45,903 nt of DNA from Myxococcota bacterium. GTDB taxonomy: Bacteria > Myxococcota_A > UBA9160 > PR03. The stretch lies in contig JANQRO010000195.1 in NCBI GenBank assembly GCA_028284525.1, positions 1 through 45,903 on the forward strand, read 5' to 3'. Below the pieces are notes generated by a model. It had not been told where the DNA came from. It saw only the letters and a program-made list of their open reading frames with translations, and ran no database searches. A program made the position numbers and the translations under genes. Positions within the stretch are counted from its first letter, which is position 1; each line of letters opens with the position of its first letter. Below, piece after piece: positions 24,103 to 31,801 of this stretch.

Positions 24103-25596
24103 TCAAGCGCGGCTGAAGTCGTAGTGGTCGAGCCGGAACCAGCGGCTGGCGAGTCGCGAACGCGCCCAGCTCACCGGGCGTAGCAGCGGGGTGTCGCCGT
24201 GCTCGTCGAAGTAGTAGCTGCGCGCGCTGGCGCAGTTCCCCGCGAAGAGCACCGAACTCTCCCGGAGTCGGAGCATCGCGGCGAAGTCGGCCTCGTAGGA
24301 CTCCTCCTTCACCTCCACCCGCGTGGCGCCCCGACGCCGCGCCGCCTCGAGACAGCGCAGCAGATGGGTGCTCTGGGTCTCGATCACGTCGAACCAGGAG
24401 GGACTCGTGGTGCCGTAGGGGCCGAACATCATGAAGAAGTTCGGGTAGCCGGGGACGCTCACCCCGTGGAAGGCGCGGTAGCGGGTGCGCGCCCAGAGCT
24501 CGCCGAGCTCGACACCGTCCCGGCCGTAGACCGGACAGCTCGGCATCGCGCCGCGCTCGGCGACCGCGTAGCCGGTGGCGCAGATCAGGGTGTCGATCTC
24601 CCGGCGTTTGCCGTCCTCGGTGACCACGGCGTGCTCGGTGATCTCGCGGATCGGGTCGGTCACGAGCTCGACCTCGTCGCGGTTGAACACCGGGTAGTAG
24701 TCGTTGGAGATCCCCGGTCGTTTGCAGAAGAAGCTGTAGTCGGGGGTGAGCTTCTCGCGCAGCACCGGGTCTTCGATCTGCTCGTGCAGGTGACGCAGAC
24801 ACTGTCGCTCGATCCAGCGAAAGAGCCCCGGCACCTGTTTGTAGTGGAGCAGGCCGATCCCGAAGAGCAGGGTGTTGTTCGCGCTGGCGACGCCGCGCAG
24901 GGCGCGTTGCACCAGGGGGACGCGTCGGAAGATCCGCTTCCAGCGCTCGGAGATCTCGCCGTCGACCTTGGGAAGCAGCCAGATCGGGGTGCGCTGGTAG
25001 ACGTCGAGGCGGGCCACGTGGTCGACGATCGCCGGGACGAGCTGCACCGCGGTGGCGCCGGTGCCGACGACGGCGACCCGCTCGCCCCCCAGGTCGTGCC
25101 CGGCGTCCCAACGCGCCGCGTGGATCAGCTTGCCCTCGAAGCTCTCGATCCCCGGGATCTCCGGGAGCTTCGGGTCGGCGAAGATCCCGGTCGCGCTCAC
25201 GAGATAGCGGCAGCGCAGCGGGTCCCGGCCGGCGATCTCGAGACGCCAGCAGGTGTCCGCCTCCTCGTAGACACAGCGCTCGACCCGGTGGCCGAAGCGG
25301 ATCCGCGGCCGCAGCCCGTACTTGTCGGCACAGTGCACGGCGTAGGCCTGGAGCTCCGCGCCCGGGGCATAGAGCCGCGACCAGTCCGGGTTGGGCTCGA
25401 AGCGGTACGAGTACTTGGGCGACGGGATGTCGACGCAGAGCCCGGGGTAGGTGTTGTCCCGCCAGGTGCCCCCCACCTCGTCGGCGCGCTCGAGCAGCGC
25501 CAGGTCGCGGAAGCCCCGCTTGCGCAGCTCGATGGCGGCACCCATTCCCGAGAAGCCCGCGCCCAGGATCCCGATCTCGAAGTCGATCGCCGTCAC
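24103..25596 (-). CDS. Flavin-containing monooxygenase, Baeyer-Villiger-like
   Basis: Class B flavoprotein monooxygenase of 497 residues. The FAD site ILGAGFSGMG is near residue 9, and GGTWRDNTYPG is typical of the family. The fingerprint reads FEGKLIHAARWD, with Asp instead of Pro after Trp, as in several BVMOs. NADPH motif: GTGATAVQLVP. Start GTG at 25596, in agreement with the family N-terminus. The ORF extends 46 codons upstream through an inverted repeat into the divergent promoter region, so the longer start is rejected. It is divergent from the thiolase/P450 operon and shares a 121-base control region with it. Confidence 0.91.
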   Translation of the reverse strand: MTAIDFEIGILGAGFSGMGAAIELRKRGFRDLALLERADEVGGTWRDNTYPGLCVDIPSPKYSYRFEPNPDWSRLYAPGAELQAYAVHCADKYGLRPRIRFGHRVERCVYEEADTCWRLEIAGRDPLRCRYLVSATGIFADPKLPEIPGIESFEGKLIHAARWDAGHDLGGERVAVVGTGATAVQLVPAIVDHVARLDVYQRTPIWLLPKVDGEISERWKRIFRRVPLVQRALRGVASANNTLLFGIGLLHYKQVPGLFRWIERQCLRHLHEQIEDPVLREKLTPDYSFFCKRPGISNDYYPVFNRDEVELVTDPIREITEHAVVTEDGKRREIDTLICATGYAVAERGAMPSCPVYGRDGVELGELWARTRYRAFHGVSVPGYPNFFMMFGPYGTTSPSWFDVIETQSTHLLRCLEAARRRGATRVEVKEESYEADFAAMLRLRESSVLFAGNCASARSYYFDEHGDTPLLRPVSWARSRLASRWFRLDHYDFSRA

Positions 25597-25617
25597 GGGG
25601 GCAGCGTGCAGGACGGA

Positions 25618-25639
25618 GGCGCCGCTGACAAGCGGCGCC
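25618..25639. promoter_or_regulatory. Perfect inverted repeat in divergent control region
   Basis: GGCGCCGCT-GACA-AGCGGCGCC has nine-base perfectly complementary arms around a four-base spacer. It lies between the divergent flavin monooxygenase and thiolase starts, 22 bases upstream of the former. A repressor or activator operator controlling both directions is one reading, and a hairpin in the monooxygenase leader RNA is another. No regulator gene is adjacent. Confidence 0.5.
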
Positions 25640-25717
25640 CCGTTGGCCCCGGGCCAGCGCCTGTGGAACCTTTGCGCCCGCCGTTCCACGGACACGAGAA
25701 ACGGAGGCGGGACGCGA

Positions 25718-26887
25718 ATGAGTGTGCGCAACAAGGCCTGGATCGCCGGGGTCTACGAGCATCCGGGCCGCGAGCTCCCGGGCCGCACCCTGGCCCAGAT
25801 CCACGCGGAGGTCGCCGAGGGCGCCCTCTCCGACGCGGGGCTCGGCTTCGACGATGTCGACGCCTATTACTCCGCCGGCGACGCGCCGGGCTTCGGCGGG
25901 CTGTCGATGGCCGACTACCTGGGCCTTTCCTGCCGCAACATCGACGACACCGAGACGGGCGGCTCCTCCTACCTGGTGCACGTCCAGCACGCCGCCGCTG
26001 CGATCGCGGCGGGGCACATCCAGGTCGCCCTCATCACACTGGCCGGCAACCCCCGTACCGGCGGCGCCTCGCCGGGGGGGAGCGCCGGGGTCGGCGGCGC
26101 GCCGGAAGCCGGCTTTGACAGCCTCTACGGGATGGGCGTGCCCGGGGGCTACGCCCTCGCCGCCCAGCGTCACATGTACGAGTTCGGGACCACGAGCGAA
26201 CAGCTCGCGGCGATCAAGGTCGCGGCGTCGACCCACGCCCAGCACAACCCCGACGCGTTTCTGAAGGACGTCGTGAGCATCGAGGAGGTGCTCGCATCGC
26301 CGATGATCTCCGACCCGCTCCACCGCCTCGACTGTTGTGTCATCACCGATGGCGGAGGCGCCCTCGTGGTGGTGAGCCCCGAGGTCGCCCGCGATCTCGA
26401 CCGCCACTGTGTCGCGGTGCTCGGCACCGGCAACGCGGTGAAGCACACCGACGCCGGCCGCATCGATCTCACCCACACCGGCGCGGTCTGGTCGGGGCCC
26501 GCTGCGTTCGAGGAAGCCGGGCTCACCCCCGCCGACATCGACTACACGTCGATCTACGACAGCTTCACCATCACCGTACTCATCACCCTCGAGGATCTGG
26601 GCTTCTGCGAGAAAGGGAAGGGCGGAGCCTTCGTCGAATCCGGTGCGCTTCAGTCGCCCCACGGCGCGCTTCCTTTCAACACAGACGGTGGGGGGCTGTG
26701 CAACAACCACCCCGGCAACCGCGGGGGGATGACCAAGGTGATCGAGGCCGTGCGACAGCTGCGCGGCGAAGCGCACCCCGCGGTGCAGGTGCCCGACTGC
26801 AACCTGGCCCTGGCCCACGGCACCGGGGGCAGCCTGGCGCTGCGTATGGGCAGCGCCACCCTCATCCTCGGACGGGAGGCCCGATGA
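25718..26887 (+). CDS. Thiolase-fold lipid-transfer protein (Ltp2/SCP-x type), Cys-less
   Basis: Thiolase-superfamily protein of 389 residues. The place of the nucleophilic Cys (as in CATGST of SCP-x) is TETGGSSYLVHV around residues 78-89 with no cysteine, so Claisen thiolysis is unlikely. The segments IYDSFTI, CNNHPGNRGGM and LALAHGTGG match the nonspecific lipid-transfer/Ltp2 branch. Ltp2 with a DUF35 partner is a known retro-aldolase that removes a steroid side chain. A DUF35 gene follows directly with an ATGA overlap, which supports that type of chemistry. The start is ATG after ACGGAGGCGGGACGCGA; the upstream ORF is a shadow. Confidence 0.9.
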   Translation: MSVRNKAWIAGVYEHPGRELPGRTLAQIHAEVAEGALSDAGLGFDDVDAYYSAGDAPGFGGLSMADYLGLSCRNIDDTETGGSSYLVHVQHAAAAIAAGHIQVALITLAGNPRTGGASPGGSAGVGGAPEAGFDSLYGMGVPGGYALAAQRHMYEFGTTSEQLAAIKVAASTHAQHNPDAFLKDVVSIEEVLASPMISDPLHRLDCCVITDGGGALVVVSPEVARDLDRHCVAVLGTGNAVKHTDAGRIDLTHTGAVWSGPAAFEEAGLTPADIDYTSIYDSFTITVLITLEDLGFCEKGKGGAFVESGALQSPHGALPFNTDGGGLCNNHPGNRGGMTKVIEAVRQLRGEAHPAVQVPDCNLALAHGTGGSLALRMGSATLILGREAR

Positions 26888-27291
26888 GCGACCTGCCCAC
26901 CTCGGCTCCGCCGGTGAACGCGGAGACCAAGCCCTACTGGGACGGCACCGCCGAGGGCGTGCTCCGCATGCCCCGCTGCGACGACTGCGGTCTCGTGATC
27001 TTCTACCCGCGCAGCATCTGCCCGGGCTGTCGCTCGCGCAACACGACCTGGGTGGAGCTCTCGGGGCGCGGCAGCGTCTACAGCTACACCGTGACCCGTC
27101 GCATCGGCGGCCGCTGGCAGAAACATACCCCGCTGGTGATCGCCTACGTCGAACTCGACGAGGGCCCGCGGATGCTCACCAACCTGGTCGACTGCGACCC
27201 GGAGAGCGTCGCCATCGGGATGCCCGTCGAGGTACGCTTCGACCCCACCGGGGAAGAGAGCGCCGTCCCGCGCTTCGCCCCCCGCCCCTGA
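26884..27291 (+). CDS. DUF35 zinc-ribbon/OB-fold acyl-CoA-binding partner
   Basis: Protein of 135 residues with a rubredoxin-like zinc ribbon (CDDCG...CPGC, spaced C-x2-C-x10-C-x2-C near residues 32-47) followed by an OB fold (GRGSVYSYTVTR...). DUF35 proteins pair with Cys-less thiolase-like enzymes and stabilise or channel their acyl-CoA substrates. The start overlaps the thiolase stop by ATGA, consistent with a 1:1 complex. The acidic loop YVELDEGPRMLTNLVD is normal for the family. Confidence 0.92.
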   Translation: MSDLPTSAPPVNAETKPYWDGTAEGVLRMPRCDDCGLVIFYPRSICPGCRSRNTTWVELSGRGSVYSYTVTRRIGGRWQKHTPLVIAYVELDEGPRMLTNLVDCDPESVAIGMPVEVRFDPTGEESAVPRFAPRP

Positions 27292-27301
27292 GGAGACCGC
27301 C

Positions 27302-27676
27302 ATGAGTAGTGTCCAGGATCAGAACATCGCGCTCACCGAGAAGTGGGAGCAGCTCTACAACGAAGACGCCGACCAGATGGTGTTGCAGTGCTACGCCGAG
27401 GACTGCAAGGTCACCCCGATGGGTAGCAAGACCCTCGAGGGTCACGCTGTGCTGCGCAAGGTCGAGGAGGTGGTGCTCGAGGCCGCTCCCAAACGCAAGC
27501 TCCGCGTCGACCACCGCCACGCCGTCGGCGACACCGTGATCGTCGAGGCCGTGCTCTTCGACCCCGACCAGGGCGCCGACTGGCAGCTCCCGATGGTGGC
27601 GGTGCTCACCTGCAAGGACGGTCGTATCACCCACGATCGCACCTACACCGACTGGAGCCGCTGGCCGGGCCTCTAG
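27302..27676 (+). CDS. SnoaL/NTF2-like protein (second copy)
   Basis: Protein of 124 residues with an NTF2-like pattern: LTEKWEQLYNEDADQMVLQCYAEDCKVTPMGS near the start and LEGHAVLRKVEEVV in the middle. It is shorter than and only distantly similar to the 8604-9089 protein. ATG after GAGGAGACCGCC, 10 bases after the DUF35 gene. Position between a retro-aldolase-type pair and a P450 suggests a hydratase, isomerase or accessory role in the same pathway, but no catalytic residues can be assigned. Confidence 0.8.
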   Translation: MSSVQDQNIALTEKWEQLYNEDADQMVLQCYAEDCKVTPMGSKTLEGHAVLRKVEEVVLEAAPKRKLRVDHRHAVGDTVIVEAVLFDPDQGADWQLPMVAVLTCKDGRITHDRTYTDWSRWPGL

Positions 27677-27704
27677 GCGCCGACCATCGAGACGAGGGGA
27701 CACC

Positions 27705-29003
27705 ATGGGTCAGACGCTCGACCAGACCGACATCCACCACGCGACCCGCTATGCGGAGGAGGGCTATCCCTGGGAGGATTGGGATCTCCTGCGACGCGAG
27801 GCCCCGGTGTACTGGTACGAGCGCGACGACGTCGAGCCCTTCTGGGCGATCACGCGTCACGAGGACATCCTCGCGGTGTCGCGGCGACCGGATGTGTTCA
27901 TCAATGGCGGGCCCCGTCTGCGGCTCTCCCTGCGTGGCGAGACCGAGCTCTTGCGTGGGGGCCTCGACGCGTTCGGCGAGACGCGCGGCTGGGACCCGGC
28001 GGAGCCGCCGGACTTCGTCTTCATGGACGATCCCCGCCACCGAAACTTCCGGCTCCCCTCGAGCCGCTCCTTCACGCCCGGCCGGATGCGCGGGCTCGCC
28101 GGGCATTTCGACGAGCTCGCGCAGCAGTTCACGGCCGAGTTCGTCGACGCCCTGGACACCCAGAGTCGCGACGGCGGACACTGCGACTTCGTCACCGAGC
28201 TCGCCGCGAAGCTCCCGATCGCTGCGATCGGCGAGATGATGGGGCTTCCGCCCGCGGACTGGAAGAAGATCTTCAAGTGGACCAACGCGATCGTCGGCGA
28301 GGTGCTCCCCGAAGACCGGGTGCAAGGTGAGAGCGAAGCGGACGCGGCTTTGCGGGGGATGAACGAGTTCCGCCAGTACCTCGAGAACCGGGTGCACGAG
28401 CGCCGCGAGGCGGGCTGCGACCGGGCCGACCTCTTCGACACGATCGTCGGCGGCCAAGTCGAAGGCAAGCCGATGAACGATCAGCAGCTGATCGGCTACC
28501 TGCTGCTGATCATCGCCGCGGGGAACGAGACGACCCGCAACGCGACCTCGGGGGGCGTGATCGCGTTGATCGAGCACCCCGAGCAGCGCGACCTCCTGTG
28601 CGCACGCCCCGAACTCCTAGACAGCGCGATCGAGGAGATCCTCCGCTGGACCTCGCCGGTGATCCAGTTCCTCCGGACGGCGACCGCGGACTTCGAGCTC
28701 CGCGGCACGACGATCCGGGCGGGCGACACGATCGGCGTCTGGTATCCCTCGGCCAACCGCGACGAGCGCGTCTTCGACGATCCCTACCGCTTCGACATCA
28801 CCCGGCAGCCGAACCCGCACCTGGCCTTTGGCCACGGCGCCCACTTCTGCCTGGGCGCCAACCTCGCCCGGGCCGAGCTGCGCGCGGCCTTGCGGGCGCT
28901 GCTACCGGTGTTGCCGCGCCTCGAGATCGCGGGGACGCCCCGGCGCATCCCGAACCTGCACGTCTCGGGCTACGCGACGCTGCCGGTGCGCGCCGCGGCC
29001 TAG
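27705..29003 (+). CDS. Cytochrome P450
   Basis: Soluble bacterial P450 of 432 residues. The I-helix motif LLLIIAAGNETTRN contains the acid-alcohol pair. EEILRW provides the ExxR of helix K, and FGHGAHFCLGANLAR surrounds the haem-ligating Cys382. It is last in the thiolase-DUF35-SnoaL operon, 28 bases after the SnoaL-like gene. No ferredoxin or ferredoxin reductase gene occurs in the window, so electrons must come from elsewhere. Hydroxylation of a terpenoid or steroid side chain or ring would fit the context and is an inference. The N-terminus is soluble, with no membrane anchor. Confidence 0.95.
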   Translation: MGQTLDQTDIHHATRYAEEGYPWEDWDLLRREAPVYWYERDDVEPFWAITRHEDILAVSRRPDVFINGGPRLRLSLRGETELLRGGLDAFGETRGWDPAEPPDFVFMDDPRHRNFRLPSSRSFTPGRMRGLAGHFDELAQQFTAEFVDALDTQSRDGGHCDFVTELAAKLPIAAIGEMMGLPPADWKKIFKWTNAIVGEVLPEDRVQGESEADAALRGMNEFRQYLENRVHERREAGCDRADLFDTIVGGQVEGKPMNDQQLIGYLLLIIAAGNETTRNATSGGVIALIEHPEQRDLLCARPELLDSAIEEILRWTSPVIQFLRTATADFELRGTTIRAGDTIGVWYPSANRDERVFDDPYRFDITRQPNPHLAFGHGAHFCLGANLARAELRAALRALLPVLPRLEIAGTPRRIPNLHVSGYATLPVRAAA

Positions 29004-29043
29004 TCGACCCGCGCACGCCCTCGATACCCACGCGCGGGACGCG

Positions 29044-29793
29044 TCAGCCGCCGCCCGTGACGTCGAGGATCGAGCCGGTGCAGTAGCGCGCGGCATCGGA
29101 GAGCAGCCAGAGCACGGCGTCGGCCACCTCGTCGACGGTGCCCGCGCGTCCCATCGGCAGGGTCGGGGCCACGCGTTCCACCCAGTTCTCGATGCCAAAG
29201 CCGTCGTGGATGTCGGTGTCGATCAGCCCCGGCCGCACCGCGTTCACCCGCACCCCGTCGGCGGCCACCTCGCCCCCCAGGCCCTTGGTGAGCACGTCGA
29301 TCGCGCCCTTCGACGACGCGTAGTCGACGAAGAAGCCCGCGCCTCCCGCCTTCGAGCCCACCGAAGAGACGTTGACGATGGCGCCGCCGGAGCCCCCAGA
29401 ACGGGTCGACATCCGCCGCACCGCCTCGCGACAGCACAGAAAGGTGCCGGTCACGTTCACCCGGTAGAGCTCGGTGAGTCGCGCGGCGTCGACGTCGACG
29501 ACCCGAGAGCGGGGGAAGAGGATGCCGGCGTTGTTCACCAGGGCGTCGAGACGGCCGAGCTCGCGATCGATCGTCTCGAACATCCCCACCACCTCGGCCT
29601 CGTCGCCCACGTCGGCGCGCACCAGGAGGCCGCCGGGGCCCGCGGCATCGAGATCGCGCAGGACCGACCGGGCGGCCGTCTCGTCGCGGCGGTAGTTGAG
29701 CGCGACGGTGTAGCCGGCCGCGACGGCGCGGCGGGCCACGGCGGCGCCGATGCCGCGACTCGCCCCGGTGACGAGGGCCACCTTCTCCACCAC
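29044..29793 (-). CDS. SDR family oxidoreductase
   Basis: Classical SDR of 249 residues: TGASRGIG near residue 10, NNAG in the middle, and the catalytic set NVSSVGSKAGGAGFFVDYASSK. The C-terminus (YCTGSILDVTGGG) is FabG-like. ATG start at 29793. It is convergent with the P450 gene (40 bases apart) and divergent from the alcohol dehydrogenase gene, so it is probably transcribed alone. It may oxidise the alcohol made by one of the oxygenases. Confidence 0.92.
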   Translation of the reverse strand: MVEKVALVTGASRGIGAAVARRAVAAGYTVALNYRRDETAARSVLRDLDAAGPGGLLVRADVGDEAEVVGMFETIDRELGRLDALVNNAGILFPRSRVVDVDAARLTELYRVNVTGTFLCCREAVRRMSTRSGGSGGAIVNVSSVGSKAGGAGFFVDYASSKGAIDVLTKGLGGEVAADGVRVNAVRPGLIDTDIHDGFGIENWVERVAPTLPMGRAGTVDEVADAVLWLLSDAARYCTGSILDVTGGG

Positions 29794-29850
29794 GCCGTGT
29801 CCTCCCTCGCTCGGCTCGTGCCCGCGGCCCCGGCGACGGGGCGGGCGCCA

Positions 29851-29856
29851 TATACT
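29851..29856 (+). promoter_or_regulatory. Candidate -10 element for the alcohol dehydrogenase operon
   Basis: TATACT, five of six matches to TATAAT, lies 26 bases before the start and is the best -10 in the window. No TTGACA-like -35 is visible at 17 bases; the upstream sequence is GC-rich. Confidence 0.4.
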
Positions 29857-29881
29857 AGGGGCTCACCCGAGGAGACGTGTC

Positions 29882-30973
29882 ATGCAGGTCAAAGGGGCAG
29901 TGTGTCGCGAGATCGGAAAGCCGCTCTCGATCGAGGACGTGGAGATCGCGGATCCGGGGCCCGACGAGGTCCTGGTGCGCACCGTCGCCTGCGGCGTGTG
30001 TCACAGCGACCTGCACTTCGTCCAGGGCTCGATCAAGGGACCGATCCCGACGGTGCCGGGTCACGAGCCGGCGGGGATCGTCGAGGCCGTGGGCGAGCGG
30101 GTGCGCTCGGTGGCGCCCGGCGACCACGTGATCGCCTGCACCTCGATGTATTGCGGTCACTGTCGCCAGTGTCTCCAGGGGTTCCCGCACCTGTGTAGCG
30201 ACCGCGGCGCCCTGCGTCGTCAGCAGGGCGAGACCCCGCGGCTCAGCCAGGGCGGCGAGGAGCTCTACCAGTTCGCCGATCTCTCGGGCTTCGCCGAGGC
30301 GATGCTGCTCCACGAGAACGCCGTCGTGAAGATCGACCCCGAGGTTCCCCTCGACCGCGCCGCCCTGGTGGGCTGTGCCGTCACCACCGGCGTGGGCGCC
30401 GCCCTCAACACCGCCCAGGTCGCCCCGGGCTCGTCGGTGGCGGTCTTCGGGGCGGGCGGGGTCGGCATCTCGATCATCCAGGGCGCCCGGATCGCCGGCG
30501 CGCGCCAGATCATCGCCGTCGACCTCCTCGACTCGAAGCTCGAGACCGCCAAGGCCTTCGGCGCGACCGATACCCTCAACCCCTCCGAGGGCGACCCGGT
30601 CCGCGCCATCAAGAAGATGAGCGCCGGCGGGGTCGACTACGCCTTCGAGGCGGTGGGCCACGTCGACCTCGTGGCCCAGTGCTTCTACTGCACGGCGGCC
30701 CACGGCCTCACCGTGGTGGTCGGTGCGATCCCGCCGGATCAGACGCTGTCGATCATCCCCGGCCACTTCTTTCTCGAGAAGCGCATCGTCGGCTGCATGA
30801 TGGGGTCGAACCGGTTCCACCTCCACGCGCCCCAGTATCTCGAGCTGTACCGCCAGGGGCGTCTCGATCTGGACGCGATGGTGAGCCGCACGGCGCCCCT
30901 CGACGCGGTCGAGGACGCCTTCCGCGCCATGGAGGCCGGTGAGGTGACCCGCACCGTCCTGACCTTCGACTAG
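29882..30973 (+). CDS. Zinc-dependent alcohol dehydrogenase (class III-like)
   Basis: Medium-chain dehydrogenase of 363 residues. Catalytic zinc ligands appear in ACGVCHSDLHF and GHEPAG, and structural zinc ligands in CGHCRQC...C. The NAD-binding motif is FGAGGVGISIIQGA, with an Asp following (AVDLLDSK) that indicates NAD preference. It opens MQVKGAVCREIGKPLSIEDV, like S-(hydroxymethyl)glutathione dehydrogenase relatives. Ribosome site GAGGAGACGTGTC. A crotonase gene follows 42 bases later and is likely cotranscribed. Primary or secondary alcohol intermediates are plausible substrates. Confidence 0.93.
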   Translation: MQVKGAVCREIGKPLSIEDVEIADPGPDEVLVRTVACGVCHSDLHFVQGSIKGPIPTVPGHEPAGIVEAVGERVRSVAPGDHVIACTSMYCGHCRQCLQGFPHLCSDRGALRRQQGETPRLSQGGEELYQFADLSGFAEAMLLHENAVVKIDPEVPLDRAALVGCAVTTGVGAALNTAQVAPGSSVAVFGAGGVGISIIQGARIAGARQIIAVDLLDSKLETAKAFGATDTLNPSEGDPVRAIKKMSAGGVDYAFEAVGHVDLVAQCFYCTAAHGLTVVVGAIPPDQTLSIIPGHFFLEKRIVGCMMGSNRFHLHAPQYLELYRQGRLDLDAMVSRTAPLDAVEDAFRAMEAGEVTRTVLTFD

Positions 30974-31015
30974 CCCGCCGGGCGTCGCGCCCGCACCCGA
31001 GAGGAGGGAGCCGTC

Positions 31016-31801
31016 ATGAGCCTCGACCAGGCGAACTATCAGACGATGTTGATCGAGAAACGCGAGAACGGCGTCGCCGTCGTCTCGCTGAACCGCCCCG
31101 ACCGGCTGAACGCCGTGAACGGGCGGCTCCACCACGAGCTCAGCACCTTCGCCCGAGACGCCGAACGCGACCGCGACGTGAAGGTGGTGGTGCTCGCCGG
31201 CGAGGGGAGGGCCTTTTGCGCCGGGGGCGATTTCAGCGACGACGCCGACGCCGAGGCGCTCTCGATGGAGGAGGCGCGCCAGATCGTCGACCACCTCCTC
31301 GAGCTCCGAAAGCCGATCGTCTCGGCCGTGCAGGGCTACGCGATGGGGCTCGGCGCGACGATCTCGCTGCTCTGCGACGTCGTGGTGGCGGGCAAGAGCA
31401 CGGTCTTTGCCGACACCCACGTAAAGCTCGGGATCGGCGCGGGGGACGGCGGTCAGGTGATCTGGCCGCTGCTCATGGGAGTGAACCGCGCCAAGTGGTT
31501 CCTGATGACCGGCGAGCGGGTCACCGGGGAGGCGCTCCAGGAGATGGGTCTGGTGAACTTCCTGGTGGAGGACGACCAGATCCGCAAGAAGGCCCTCGAG
31601 TGTGCCGACCAGCTCGCCGCCGGCCCGAGCAAGGCGATCAGCGCCTCCAAGGTGCCCGTCAACCACTACATCAAGATGATCTCGAACCTCGTGCTGCCGC
31701 TCTCGCTGAGCCTCGAGGGCGAGACCTTCCGCTCGAAGGACGCCAAGGAGGCGGCTCGCGCCTTCGTCGAGAAACGCGAGCCCCACTTCACGGGGCACTA
31801 G
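31016..31801 (+). CDS. Enoyl-CoA hydratase/isomerase family protein (crotonase)
   Basis: Crotonase of 261 residues with LNRPDRLNAVN, GEGRAFCAGGDFSD and VQGYAMGLGATISL. The first catalytic Glu of hydratases is Thr in GLGATISL. The second region reads FADTHVKLGIGAGDGG, where PExxxG is expected, so both conventional acids are missing. The Asp in AGDGG may act instead. It could be an isomerase, ring hydrolase or dehalogenase-type enzyme. ATG after GAGGAGGGAGCCGTC. It ends with a CTAG overlap of the convergent Rieske gene. Confidence 0.9.
   Translation: MSLDQANYQTMLIEKRENGVAVVSLNRPDRLNAVNGRLHHELSTFARDAERDRDVKVVVLAGEGRAFCAGGDFSDDADAEALSMEEARQIVDHLLELRKPIVSAVQGYAMGLGATISLLCDVVVAGKSTVFADTHVKLGIGAGDGGQVIWPLLMGVNRAKWFLMTGERVTGEALQEMGLVNFLVEDDQIRKKALECADQLAAGPSKAISASKVPVNHYIKMISNLVLPLSLSLEGETFRSKDAKEAARAFVEKREPHFTGH

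Noticed and set aside
22952-26818. Minus-strand ORF of 1288 residues
   Set aside because: Crosses several real genes on both strands and has the composition of an antisense frame in GC-rich DNA.
29044-29793. Cotranscription of this SDR with the P450 operon
   Set aside because: It is on the opposite strand and convergent.
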